DNA from: Glaciecola sp964446865
GTDB taxonomy: Bacteria; Pseudomonadota; Gammaproteobacteria; Enterobacterales; Alteromonadaceae
Length of the DNA: 17,955 bases
Direction: 5' to 3'
NCBI GenBank assembly: GCA_964446865.1
Contig: CAYURD010000082.1
Coordinates: 1 to 17,955, forward strand
Position numbers and translations under genes: made by a program. The notes under the pieces were generated by a model. It saw only the letters and a program-made list of their open reading frames with translations, made no database searches and had not been told where the DNA came from. Below, in pieces: positions 1 to 6,058 of this stretch (position 1 is the first letter of the stretch; each line of letters opens with the position of its first letter).

Positions 1-68
1 TGTTGGAGGTTCTGGCCTTCGCCAGAATGACGATGGTGTTGGAGGTTCTGGCCTTCGCCAGAATGACG
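1..68. repeat. Two tandem copies of a 32-bp hairpin repeat (dispersed GTCATTC-type element)
   Basis: Positions 1-32 and 37-68 are identical, separated by ATGG, giving a 36-bp period. A degenerate third start (TGTTGGG) follows at 71-77. Each copy carries the inverted repeat TTCTGG-CCTTCG-CCAGAA. Read on the minus strand each begins CGTCATTCTGGCGAAGG, the style of the short GTCATTC-headed repeats scattered between genes in many proteobacteria. Related fragments lie at the other end of the window. The array starts at base 1, so it may extend further left. It lies downstream of the tRNA gene but has no T-tract, so I do not call it a terminator. Confidence 0.75.
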
Positions 69-83
69 GGTGTTGGGTCTTGA

Positions 84-159
84 TGGTGGGTCGTGCTGGA
101 TTCGAACCAGCGACCAATTGATTAAAAGTCAACTGCTCTACCAGCTGAGCTAACGACCC
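84..159 (-). tRNA. tRNA-Lys, anticodon UUU
   Basis: The minus strand reads GGGTCGTTAGCTCAGC from base 159 and ends in GCACGACCCACCA at base 84, a full 76-nt cloverleaf with encoded CCA. The acceptor stem pairs GGGTCGT with ACGACCC. The D-loop motif AGCTCAGCTGGTAGAGC and the T-arm GGTTCGAATCC are present. The anticodon loop is CTTTTAA, with anticodon TTT at 124-126, reading lysine AAA/AAG codons. A lysine tRNA directly after the tol-pal-cpoB cluster is the usual gammaproteobacterial arrangement, as at lysT in E. coli. The tol terminator at about 381-417 and a separate promoter at 245-274 suggest it is its own transcription unit. Confidence 0.97.
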
Positions 160-244
160 TCTTATCATTGTCTTGCTTGTCGTGGTGTTATTACGGCTTA
201 TAAATCTTAAATTTCCAAGCTTGTAGTATCCCCACAACGGGCGC

Positions 245-274
245 ATATAATACTCAAATTAACACAAGGTGCAA
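245..274 (-). promoter_or_regulatory. Probable promoter of tRNA-Lys
   Basis: On the minus strand TTGCAC (269-274) is followed by a -10 region read as TATTAT (spacer 16) or TTATAT (spacer 18), and immediately by GCGCCC. A GC-rich discriminator right after the -10 is typical of stable-RNA promoters under stringent control. The predicted start near 239 gives a leader of about 80 nt before the mature tRNA 5' end. The rest of the 160-380 stretch is AT-rich with no other feature I can support. Confidence 0.5.
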
Positions 275-380
275 GCGATAAATGCTCGTTTTCTTATTTA
301 TTTAAGGTTTTGAATGTAAAGTAAACAACAAATCGTAAACTTGCTTAAAATTTTTACAAATTCGCATACAAATCATAAAC

Positions 381-417
381 AAAAAAAAGCGCGCCATACA
401 AAAGCGCGCTGTTTTTT
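381..417 (-). terminator. Rho-independent terminator of the tol-pal operon
   Basis: A 7-bp GC-rich stem, AGCGCGC (388-394) with GCGCGCT (404-410), has a 9-nt loop. On the minus strand it is followed by eight T (388-381). It lies just after the cpoB stop codon, the expected end of the operon. A shorter T-run on the plus side (GTTTTTT, 411-417) could make it weakly bidirectional. Confidence 0.85.
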
Positions 418-430
418 CAGTAGCTTAAAA

Positions 431-1252
431 CTAATTACCTAACTGTTGACTAGCCAATCTAGCAAAGGTGCTATCTGGATATTCACTCAACACTTGCTGA
501 AAAAACTGAGTGGCAGCACTTAAGTTACCATCAGATTTTTCAATCAGGCCAAGTTTTAACAACGAGTCAGCCCGCTTTGGCGAACTGGTGAAATTGTTAG
601 CCACTTGCGCAAACTGTTCTTTAGCAAGCGTGTAGTCTTGTTTGTTATACAATAATTGACCCAACCAATAATGCGCGTTTGGCGTGAGGTCGCTTACTGG
701 ATAACTCGCCAAAAACGACTGAAACGCTGGAATGGCGCTATCGTAGTCTTTGTCTTGTAAAATCAAATTAACCGCCGCTTGATACGCTGATTGTTGGTCA
801 CCAGCAGGAGCAGCTGGCGCTGAGCCTCCTGATACACCGGTGTTGGCGATATCATTGCTTAAGTTAGTGGTAGACTGCTGCATACCTTCAAAGCGTCTAT
901 CAAGCTCTAAAAAGAGTTCACGTTGGCGTTCAAGGAGCTTTTCGAGCTGATGATTGTGAAGTTCTATTGAACCACGCATTTCATCAATGTCGTTTTGCAA
1001 GTCATCTATACGCGTCTGCATTCGTTGTGTAGATTCGGTGCGCGAATCAACAATTTGTTCTAAGGCTTCTAATCGGCTTTGTAAGTCGAAAGACCTGATC
1101 TCGTCGTCCGTTAACTGAATAGAACTACCGGCAGTAGGGCTACCAGCGTTTGCATTGTTAACAGCGTCTTGAAGATCAACAACAGGGGCTTGTGCAAAAC
1201 AAGCCCCTGTTGCGAACATGCAGCTTAAACTAATAATTAATTTAGTTTTCAT
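431..1252 (-). CDS. cpoB: Cell division coordinator CpoB (YbgF), Tol-Pal associated TPR protein
   Basis: Periplasmic protein that links the Tol-Pal machine to peptidoglycan synthesis (PBP1B) during septation. The 273-residue product starts with a Sec signal peptide, MKTKLIISLSCMFATGACFA, likely cleaved after Ala20. Residue 18 is Cys, but the residue at -3 is Thr, so this is not a lipobox. Residues about 55-122 form a heptad-rich coiled coil (the YbgF trimerisation segment), followed by a Gly/Ala/Ser/Pro linker (about 138-152). Tetratricopeptide repeats fill about 155-273, with the typical pattern HYWLGQLLYNKQDYTLAKEQF. It is the last gene of the operon, 19 bp after pal and just before the terminator. 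I see no Shine-Dalgarno in that 19-bp gap; the start rests on the well-formed signal peptide and may depend on translational coupling to pal. Confidence 0.96.
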   Translation of the reverse strand: MKTKLIISLSCMFATGACFAQAPVVDLQDAVNNANAGSPTAGSSIQLTDDEIRSFDLQSRLEALEQIVDSRTESTQRMQTRIDDLQNDIDEMRGSIELHNHQLEKLLERQRELFLELDRRFEGMQQSTTNLSNDIANTGVSGGSAPAAPAGDQQSAYQAAVNLILQDKDYDSAIPAFQSFLASYPVSDLTPNAHYWLGQLLYNKQDYTLAKEQFAQVANNFTSSPKRADSLLKLGLIEKSDGNLSAATQFFQQVLSEYPDSTFARLASQQLGN

Positions 1253-1271
1253 TTATAGCGATATATACCGA

Positions 1272-1850
1272 CTATTTATACTGAACAACAGCACGACGGT
1301 TTTGCGCCATTGCGTATTCAGATGCACCCATTACTGCTGGTTTTTCTTCACCAAATGATACAACCGATACCTGTGAAGAGCGAACACCTTCGTTTAAGAA
1401 GAATGTTTCAATCGCTTGTCCACGACGTTCGCCAAGTGCAATGTTGTACTCAGGTGTACCACGTTGGTCAGCATGTCCTTCAATCACGATAGTTTGGTCA
1501 CGGTTGGCAACCAAATATGCAGCGTGCTTTCTAAGTACTGGCATAAAATCTGATTTGATGCTTGAGCGATCAAAATCAAAGTAAATAGTATTTTGATTAA
1601 CTAATGTTGCCTTTTCCTGATTTTTTAATTCTTCAGCAAGAACTTTAGCAGCCGCATCTGCCGCTTCTGCGCGGGCTTTAGAAGCCGCAGCTTCTCGTGC
1701 CGCTTGTGCGTCTTTTTCAGCTTGAGCCGCTTGCGCTTGCGCATTAGCTTCAGCTGCTTTTTCTTCTTCAGAAGGGCCAGACTGACAAGCCATTAATGTA
1801 GTTGTTGCTAGCGCTAAAACGGCCATTCTAAATTTATTATTGTTAAGCAT
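1272..1850 (-). CDS. pal: Peptidoglycan-associated lipoprotein Pal
   Basis: Outer-membrane lipoprotein that binds meso-diaminopimelate in peptidoglycan through an OmpA-like domain and is relocated to the septum by TolB/TolA. The 192-residue precursor has a lipobox L19-M20-A21-C22, with lipidation at Cys22. Residues about 28-80 form an unusually long linker of Ala with alternating Glu/Lys/Gln that looks helical. The OmpA-like domain follows from about residue 85 (NTIYFDFDRSSIK), with the peptidoglycan-binding stretch EGHADQRGTPEYNIALGERR and the closing NRRAVV. AGGA lies 6 nt before the ATG. The gap to tolB is 44 bp and holds a possible internal promoter. Confidence 0.98.
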   Translation of the reverse strand: MLNNNKFRMAVLALATTTLMACQSGPSEEEKAAEANAQAQAAQAEKDAQAAREAAASKARAEAADAAAKVLAEELKNQEKATLVNQNTIYFDFDRSSIKSDFMPVLRKHAAYLVANRDQTIVIEGHADQRGTPEYNIALGERRGQAIETFFLNEGVRSSQVSVVSFGEEKPAVMGASEYAMAQNRRAVVQYK

Positions 1851-1893
1851 GATTTTTCCTTATTGAGTAAAGCTATTATTTTAATTTTTCAAC

Positions 1894-1902
1894 ATTATAA
1901 CA
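1894..1902 (-). promoter_or_regulatory. Possible internal extended -10 promoter for pal-cpoB
   Basis: The minus strand reads TGTTATAAT, an exact TGn-TATAAT extended -10, overlapping the last codons and TAA stop of tolB. No good -35 is present, which is tolerated with an extended -10. Transcription would start near 1887, about 37 nt before the pal ATG. A separate pal promoter would supply the abundant lipoprotein independently of the motor genes. This is inference from sequence only. Confidence 0.4.
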
Positions 1903-3295
1903 AAAACGGAGACCAACTGGGCGATTTAACTTGCCCGTCGACTGCCGGTAATAGCGCTTTAAAGCGCCCGTCTAACGACACTAGTGATAACACCTGTTTA
2001 CCTTCATGCAGAGTACTATACATTATCATACTCCCATTTGGTGCAATACTAGGCGATTCATCCAAAAATGTCTTGGTTAGCACCAACATATCGCCGCTAG
2101 CTTTATGTTGTCTGGCTATATGATAATCGCCTTGCGTTCGATTTACGACCACTAAATGCGAATTATCTGGAGTAATTGCGACTCCAAGGTTCATTTCGCC
2201 TTCAAAAGTCAGTCTTCTCGACCGCTTAGTCCCTAAATTTACTTCATAAATCTGAGGTTTTCCACCCCGTTCGGAAGTATATAGTATGCTTTTACCATCA
2301 GGTGACCATTCTGGTTCAGTATCTATAGCTCGATTACGGGTAATTCTTTCTAGGCGTTTGCTCGCTAAGTCCATGATATATATCTCAGGATTACCATCTT
2401 TTGATAATACCATCGCCATTTTGCTGCCATCGGGTGAGAACGCAGGTGAGCTATTTATACCCGGATAATCAGTTATCCGTGTGCGCTGCGTCGTATAAAT
2501 ATCCTGTATAAATATTTGTGGGCGGCCTTCTTCAAAGCTCACATATGTTAGCTTGTTTCCATCAGGTGACCATGAGGGCGACATGAGTGGTTCAGGAGAC
2601 GATAATAAACGCGTTTCATTAGCGCCATCATAATCGGCAATTACTAGCTGGTAAGGTAATGGATTTGTGTCGCGATCGCGAACCACAACATAGGCAATGC
2701 GGGTTAAAAATGCGCCGCGTTCGCCTGTTAGTTTTTCATATACAATATCGCTCATGATATGCGCATACTGGCGAAAGTCTTCTGCATTTATGATTTTTTC
2801 GCGCGATTCAATAATATGGTCTCGCATCAATACCAATTGACCATCTACAAGTGTTTTTGACTCACCGCCGGTTAACTGTGCTCTTAATACATCAATTAGT
2901 GAAAATTTAACCAAGTATTGATTAGCGCCAGCAGGCTCTATACTGCCAGTAACCAGTGTATCTATGCCCTTATTTGCCCAAGCGTTGTAGTCTACTTCGG
3001 CATCTTCAGTCGGAAACTGCGGCATTTGCGAGAGGCTAACCGGGCTAAATTTACCACTGCGCTGTAAGTTACTACCAATCACGTCTGATAAATTTTCAGG
3101 TAAAACGGTATCGCCAGTCCATTTAAACGGCACTACTGCAATGGGTCTTGCATTGTTCATACCTTCGGTGATCACAATCCGTAAATTGGATTGTGCTTGT
3201 GCATTTGATATTAATACGGCAAATAATACAAACGCACTTATGCCTAACATAAACACATTGCGACTCATTTGCTTACCAACAGCCACTATTTTCAT
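1895..3295 (-). CDS. tolB: Tol-Pal system protein TolB
   Basis: Periplasmic beta-propeller that exchanges partners between Pal, at the outer membrane, and TolA. The product has 466 residues. A Sec signal peptide is cleaved after AQA34, giving mature QSNLRIVITEG. The N-terminal TolB domain (about 38-190) contains ARPIAVVPF. The C-terminal six-bladed propeller has repeated WSPDG-type motifs at about 242-246, 286-290 and 330-334, plus weaker ones at 375 and 418. The start codon overlaps the tolA stop as ATGA (3292-3295), indicating translational coupling. GGAGAG sits a few bases upstream of this ATG. An alternative ATG nine codons in has no comparable ribosome site. Confidence 0.98.
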   Translation of the reverse strand: MKIVAVGKQMSRNVFMLGISAFVLFAVLISNAQAQSNLRIVITEGMNNARPIAVVPFKWTGDTVLPENLSDVIGSNLQRSGKFSPVSLSQMPQFPTEDAEVDYNAWANKGIDTLVTGSIEPAGANQYLVKFSLIDVLRAQLTGGESKTLVDGQLVLMRDHIIESREKIINAEDFRQYAHIMSDIVYEKLTGERGAFLTRIAYVVVRDRDTNPLPYQLVIADYDGANETRLLSSPEPLMSPSWSPDGNKLTYVSFEEGRPQIFIQDIYTTQRTRITDYPGINSSPAFSPDGSKMAMVLSKDGNPEIYIMDLASKRLERITRNRAIDTEPEWSPDGKSILYTSERGGKPQIYEVNLGTKRSRRLTFEGEMNLGVAITPDNSHLVVVNRTQGDYHIARQHKASGDMLVLTKTFLDESPSIAPNGSMIMYSTLHEGKQVLSLVSLDGRFKALLPAVDGQVKSPSWSPFLL

Positions 3296-4149
3296 CGTCT
3301 CTCCGGTCTAATTTCGAGGGTAATATTTCTCATTTCAGCATTCACGCTAGGGTCTTTTGACATGGGTAAAGAGCCCGCTCGTATCAGCGCGCGATCGGTT
3401 TCAAGACAAATCGCATTGTCTCCCGACACAATATCAAACTTTAAAATCAGCCCATCGGGCGCTAAACGAATGTTAACCTCGCACGTTTGTCCGCCAAGGC
3501 CATCAAAATTAATGTACTGCTGAATTTTTGCGTTCATCAAAGCTGAATATTTATCTTTTTCGCTCATTATGCGCTGACGATTAGCCTGCGACATTTGCTG
3601 CTGCTCTTTTGCTAACTGATCGGCAAGTTCTTGCTGTAGCTCCCGCTGCATTTGCTCGTCAGCCGCTTTTTGCTGGGCTTCTTGTTTTAATCGCTCGGCA
3701 ACTTGTTGTTCTTTTATCCGTTCTTGTTCTAAGCGGTTTTGTCTTTCTTGTTCTTTTTTCTCGGCTTCTCGCTTTTCAGCCTCACGCTTTTTCTTTTCAT
3801 CGGCAATGCGTTTTTTACGGGCTCTTTCATCACGTTCTTGTTTGAGTTTTTCTTGTTGACGTTGTTTTGCCGCTGCCTCTGCTTGCGCTTTCTCGCGCTG
3901 CTTTTGCGCAACGACATTGCTATCAATAAAGGTTGCTTGCACAATTTGCGGCTGTGAGCTTGGTGCGCTCATGTCATTGTTCACAAATTTTAATGGTTTG
4001 GCTGAAAAATTAAAACTGACCAATAAGCTAGCTAATATCATAGAATGCAAAAACGCCGATTTAAACCAAGGCGAAGCCAACAAAGCCTTCATTTTTGAAG
4101 GCTCTTGCTGAGCATTGTCGCTTGATTGTTTATCTGCGCTGCCGTTCAT
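3292..4149 (-). CDS. tolA: Tol-Pal system protein TolA
   Basis: Inner-membrane-anchored protein that reaches across the periplasm and transmits TolQR proton-motive force to TolB/Pal. The 285 residues are clearly shorter than the E. coli protein. A single membrane segment lies at about 30-48 and contains SAFLHSMILASLLVSF, where Ser-x-x-x-His is the TolQ-contact type motif. A long charged helix follows at about 82-195, rich in Lys, Arg, Glu and Gln, not the Ala/Lys repeats of E. coli domain II. The C-terminal TolA III domain (about 200-285) includes the paired Cys223 and Cys248 (GGQTCEVNIRLAPDG, SGDNAICLETDRA), which form the conserved disulfide. The start has only a weak ribosome site, and the sequence around the ATG resembles the 13-bp repeats just upstream. 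Confidence 0.96.
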   Translation of the reverse strand: MNGSADKQSSDNAQQEPSKMKALLASPWFKSAFLHSMILASLLVSFNFSAKPLKFVNNDMSAPSSQPQIVQATFIDSNVVAQKQREKAQAEAAAKQRQQEKLKQERDERARKKRIADEKKKREAEKREAEKKEQERQNRLEQERIKEQQVAERLKQEAQQKAADEQMQRELQQELADQLAKEQQQMSQANRQRIMSEKDKYSALMNAKIQQYINFDGLGGQTCEVNIRLAPDGLILKFDIVSGDNAICLETDRALIRAGSLPMSKDPSVNAEMRNITLEIRPERR

Positions 4150-4202
4150 TAGTGTCTTAATTTACCGTTTTTAATTGCCAATTCATTCATTTACTACGTC
4201 TC

Positions 4203-4241
4203 TCATTAGTATCAGTCATTAGGATCACTCATTAGGATCGG
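4203..4241 (-). repeat. Three 13-bp tandem repeats spanning the tolR stop codon
   Basis: The minus strand contains CCGATCCTAATGA, GTGATCCTAATGA and CTGATACTAATGA in direct succession (4229-4241, 4216-4228, 4203-4215). A degenerate fourth copy (4242-4254) lies inside tolR. The first unit encodes the last TolR residues TDPNE, and the stop TGA lies at the unit boundary (4225-4227). Because 13 is not a multiple of 3, gain or loss of a unit upstream of the stop would change the TolR tail. The tolA start context (ACACTAATGA) resembles the same unit. Confidence 0.85.
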
Positions 4242-4644
4242 TCATTAAACCGACTGATGGCACGCCAGCACGCTGTAATAAAACCATTAAATCGACCACT
4301 TTGTCGTATTTGACATCGCCATCGCCATTCACAACTACTGGTGTGGTTGGTGCAACACTTAAGCGTGTTTTAACCAAGTTAGCAATGGCTTGCGCATCCA
4401 TTGCGGTTGATGGGTCGTCACCCACATTCAAATAATACAGGCCTTGTGCGTCTACCGACACAATCATCATCGTTTCATCTTCGGTTTCAATCGATTGTGC
4501 TTCAGCTTTTGGTAAATCTACTTTAACGCCCTGCGTGACCAAGGGTGCGGTTGCCATAAAAATAACCAGTAGTACTAACATCACATCGATGTAGGGCACT
4601 ACATTCATTTCAGAAACCGGTTTACGTCGTCTACGAATAAACAT
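4225..4644 (-). CDS. tolR: Tol-Pal system protein TolR (ExbD family)
   Basis: Inner-membrane component of the TolQR proton channel that energises TolA. The 139-residue product has the N-terminal RRRRKPVSEMNVVPYIDVMLVLLVIFM. One membrane helix runs from about 15 to 37 and contains Asp20, which corresponds to the proton-carrying Asp23 of E. coli TolR. The periplasmic ExbD/TolR domain follows (PLVTQGVKVDLPKAEA onward). It lies 24 bp after tolQ. The only Shine-Dalgarno-like TAAGG is in an 11-bp tandem repeat, spaced about 11 nt from the ATG, longer than ideal. The C terminus lies in a different, 13-bp tandem repeat. Confidence 0.97.
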   Translation of the reverse strand: MFIRRRRKPVSEMNVVPYIDVMLVLLVIFMATAPLVTQGVKVDLPKAEAQSIETEDETMMIVSVDAQGLYYLNVGDDPSTAMDAQAIANLVKTRLSVAPTTPVVVNGDGDVKYDKVVDLMVLLQRAGVPSVGLMTDPNE

Positions 4645-4675
4645 AATTAGTTATGCCTTAGTTATACCTTAGTTA
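4643..4675 (-). repeat. Three 11-bp tandem repeats across the tolQ stop and tolR start
   Basis: The minus strand reads TAACTAAGGTA (4665-4675), TAACTAAGGCA (4654-4664) and TAACTAATTAT (4643-4653) head to tail. The first copy contains the tolQ stop TAA and the last runs into the tolR ATG. Two copies carry AAGG, so they offer alternative, differently spaced ribosome sites for tolR. Copy number is therefore a plausible tuning point for TolR synthesis (inference). Confidence 0.85.
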
Positions 4676-5349
4676 CGGGTCGCTAAACTTTGACGGTGCA
4701 AAATGGCAGAAAACTCTTCCATAAAGTTACCGTATTTATTTTCTATTTTTTCAACCAAGGTGCTAAAACGGTTGTAAGCAATAACGGCAGGAATAGCGGC
4801 AAACAGGCCAATGGCCGTGGCAATCAATGCCTCAGCAATACCGGGAGCCACCATTTGCAAAGTCGCTTGCTTAACTTGTCCTAAGGCTATAAACGCTGTC
4901 ATTATTCCCCATACCGTGCCAAGTAATCCGATGTATGGCGATATAGAACCCACGGTGGCTAAAAAGGGTAAGCGATGTTCTAAATCATCTACTTCGCGTG
5001 ACATTGCTACGCGCATAGCGCGGTATGTGCCGTCAGTGATTGATTCAGGCACCGTTGATGAGGCTTTACGCAAGCGAACATACTCTTTAAAACCCGAGCA
5101 GAAAATAAGCGAGCAACCGCCTAAGTCTTCTTTTTGCGATAAATCATTATATAACTGGTTAAGATCGGCGCCCGACCAAAAGTTTTGTTCAAACTCATCG
5201 ACTTCTTGGCTCGCTTTACGAAGTGCAGTCGCTCGCTGAAAAATATACGTCCAACTTACGATTGATGCTGTTAACAGCAGCAACATAATAAACTGAACAA
5301 CAAAACTTGCTTCTAAAAACAGGTGTAAAACTGACATTTCAGAGTTCAC
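4669..5349 (-). CDS. tolQ: Tol-Pal system protein TolQ (ExbB/MotA family proton channel)
   Basis: Inner-membrane channel subunit that, with TolR, harvests the proton gradient to move TolA. The 226 residues carry three membrane segments at about 14-36, 130-156 and 168-192. The signature GLLGTVWGIMTAF has Thr145, and IAEALIATAIGLFAAIPAVIAYN has Thr178; both match the channel threonines of E. coli TolQ. The start is GTG (5347-5349), preceded by AAGGAA at a spacing of about 8 nt. An ATG four codons downstream would place that site too far away, so I prefer GTG. It follows ybgC by 12 bp and is clearly in the same operon. Confidence 0.97.
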   Translation of the reverse strand: MNSEMSVLHLFLEASFVVQFIMLLLLTASIVSWTYIFQRATALRKASQEVDEFEQNFWSGADLNQLYNDLSQKEDLGGCSLIFCSGFKEYVRLRKASSTVPESITDGTYRAMRVAMSREVDDLEHRLPFLATVGSISPYIGLLGTVWGIMTAFIALGQVKQATLQMVAPGIAEALIATAIGLFAAIPAVIAYNRFSTLVEKIENKYGNFMEEFSAILHRQSLATRN

Positions 5350-5361
5350 TACACTTTTCCT

Positions 5362-5778
5362 TTAGTCATTATTTTTTAATTGCGTTTCTTTTAATTGTAT
5401 TAACAAAGCCTTTGGAATTGCCACGGGCTTATTTTCTTGTGTATTGATGCAAGCAACTCTTACACTTGCCTCTATCAATACATTATTTTCTTTTTTGACA
5501 TACTGCGAAAACACCATGCTTGCGCGGCTAAACTTAGTGACTTCGCAACTCACATCAAGCACATCATCTAATTTTGCACTTTGTTTAAATGCGATTTGCA
5601 TGTCTATGACGACAAAAGCTAAAGATTGTTCCAACAAATCTTGTTGTTTAATCCCCAATGCGCGCACCCAATCAGAGCGCGCTCTTTCCATAAATTTTAA
5701 ATAGTTTGCATGATAAACAATCCCGCCTGCGTCAGTGTCTTCGTAATAAACTCGGTATTGTTCATTAAATTTGCGCAT
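5362..5778 (-). CDS. ybgC: Acyl-CoA thioesterase YbgC, hotdog fold
   Basis: Cytoplasmic hotdog-fold thioesterase that heads the tol operon in most proteobacteria and acts on acyl-CoA or acyl-ACP substrates. The 138 residues contain the 4-hydroxybenzoyl-CoA thioesterase signature YRVYYEDTDAGGIVYHANYL followed by KFMERARSDW. Asp16 is the expected catalytic residue and His23 and Asn25 lie in the conserved loop. Length is normal for the family. It is the first gene after a 278-bp spacer from ruvB. The ATG has no clear Shine-Dalgarno: AATAAATTTA precedes it. Confidence 0.95.
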   Translation of the reverse strand: MRKFNEQYRVYYEDTDAGGIVYHANYLKFMERARSDWVRALGIKQQDLLEQSLAFVVIDMQIAFKQSAKLDDVLDVSCEVTKFSRASMVFSQYVKKENNVLIEASVRVACINTQENKPVAIPKALLIQLKETQLKNND

Positions 5779-5798
5779 TAAATTTATTCAAATCCATT

Positions 5799-5826
5799 AG
5801 TATAATTGTTAACTCAATGTTGCTAA
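5799..5826 (-). promoter_or_regulatory. Candidate promoter of the ybgC-tol operon
   Basis: On the minus strand TATACT (5799-5804) lies 16 bp after TTAGCA (5821-5826), a good -10 with a weak -35. It is about 20 bp before the ybgC start. No minus-strand terminator follows ruvB, so read-through from the ruv operon could also supply the tol genes. Confidence 0.35.
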
Positions 5827-5894
5827 TTAATTAAAATTTTATGTTTCACCGGCAGTAAACACGGCTACTGACCGATAAAAACAGTCAAGATAAA

Positions 5895-5915
5895 TGCATT
5901 AGATTTTTTAATGCA
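5895..5915. repeat. 7-bp perfect inverted repeat upstream of the small-RNA promoter
   Basis: TGCATTA (5895-5901) and TAATGCA (5909-5915) flank a 7-nt loop, GATTTTT. No T-tract follows on the plus strand and only a weak one on the minus strand. It ends 19 bp before the -35 of the candidate small-RNA promoter, so it could be an operator or part of an upstream AT element. Function unknown. Confidence 0.45.
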
Positions 5916-5934
5916 AAAACCAAATTATTTTTAC

Positions 5935-5962
5935 TTGCTCTAATAAACAAAATCGCTAAAAT
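5935..5962 (+). promoter_or_regulatory. Promoter of the candidate small RNA
   Basis: TTGCTC (5935-5940), a 16-bp spacer and TAAAAT (5957-5962) are followed by ACGCGCC, a GC-rich discriminator, with a predicted start at A5970. The 60 bp upstream are AT-rich. The plus orientation is opposite to both flanking operons, so this promoter serves neither of them. Confidence 0.5.
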
Positions 5963-5969
5963 ACGCGCC

Positions 5970-6058
5970 ATCAAAGCAAGCAGTTCTTGTATTTGGTTTC
6001 ATATGTTCCTATAGTTGATTATGATTTTTGGCCCATACTTTGTGTGGGCCTTTTTTTT
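5970..6058 (+). ncRNA. Candidate intergenic small RNA, about 88 nt, unrecognised family
   Basis: A plausible promoter and a strong terminator bracket about 88 nt with no convincing reading frame, on the strand opposite to ruvB and ybgC. The predicted RNA could form a small hairpin at its 5' part (GCAAG-CAGTT-CTTGT, 5977-5990), a weak TCATA/TATGA stem in the middle (5999-6024) and the terminator stem at its 3' end. The stretch TTGTATTTGGTTTCATATG between the first two elements is mostly unpaired and pyrimidine-rich, as in seed regions of Hfq-type RNAs. I do not recognise a known family. Its 3' end touches the ruvB stop codon, so it would be antisense to any ruvB-ybgC read-through transcript. 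The call is inference from signals alone. Confidence 0.45.
6030..6058 (+). terminator. Rho-independent terminator, plus orientation
   Basis: GGCCCATAC (6030-6038) pairs with GTGTGGGCC (6042-6050), one G-U pair included, around a TTT loop, followed by eight T (6051-6058). On the minus strand the stem is followed by AAAAATCATAATC, so it does not work for ruvB. It is the best evidence that a plus-strand transcript exists in this spacer. Its T-tract overlaps the ruvB stop codon (6057-6059). Confidence 0.8.

Noticed and set aside
1..68. CRISPR-like array (32-bp repeats at a 36-bp period)
   Set aside because: Only two copies with a 4-bp spacer and no cas genes; it is a tandem intergenic hairpin repeat.
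3609..3957. Several open frames on both strands across the TolA coiled-coil region
   Set aside because: Shadows of the Lys/Glu/Gln-rich TolA codons; low-complexity products with no domain.
5849..5874. CGGCAGT/ACTGACCG hairpin as a ruvB terminator
   Set aside because: Bulged stem with no T-tract in the minus direction.
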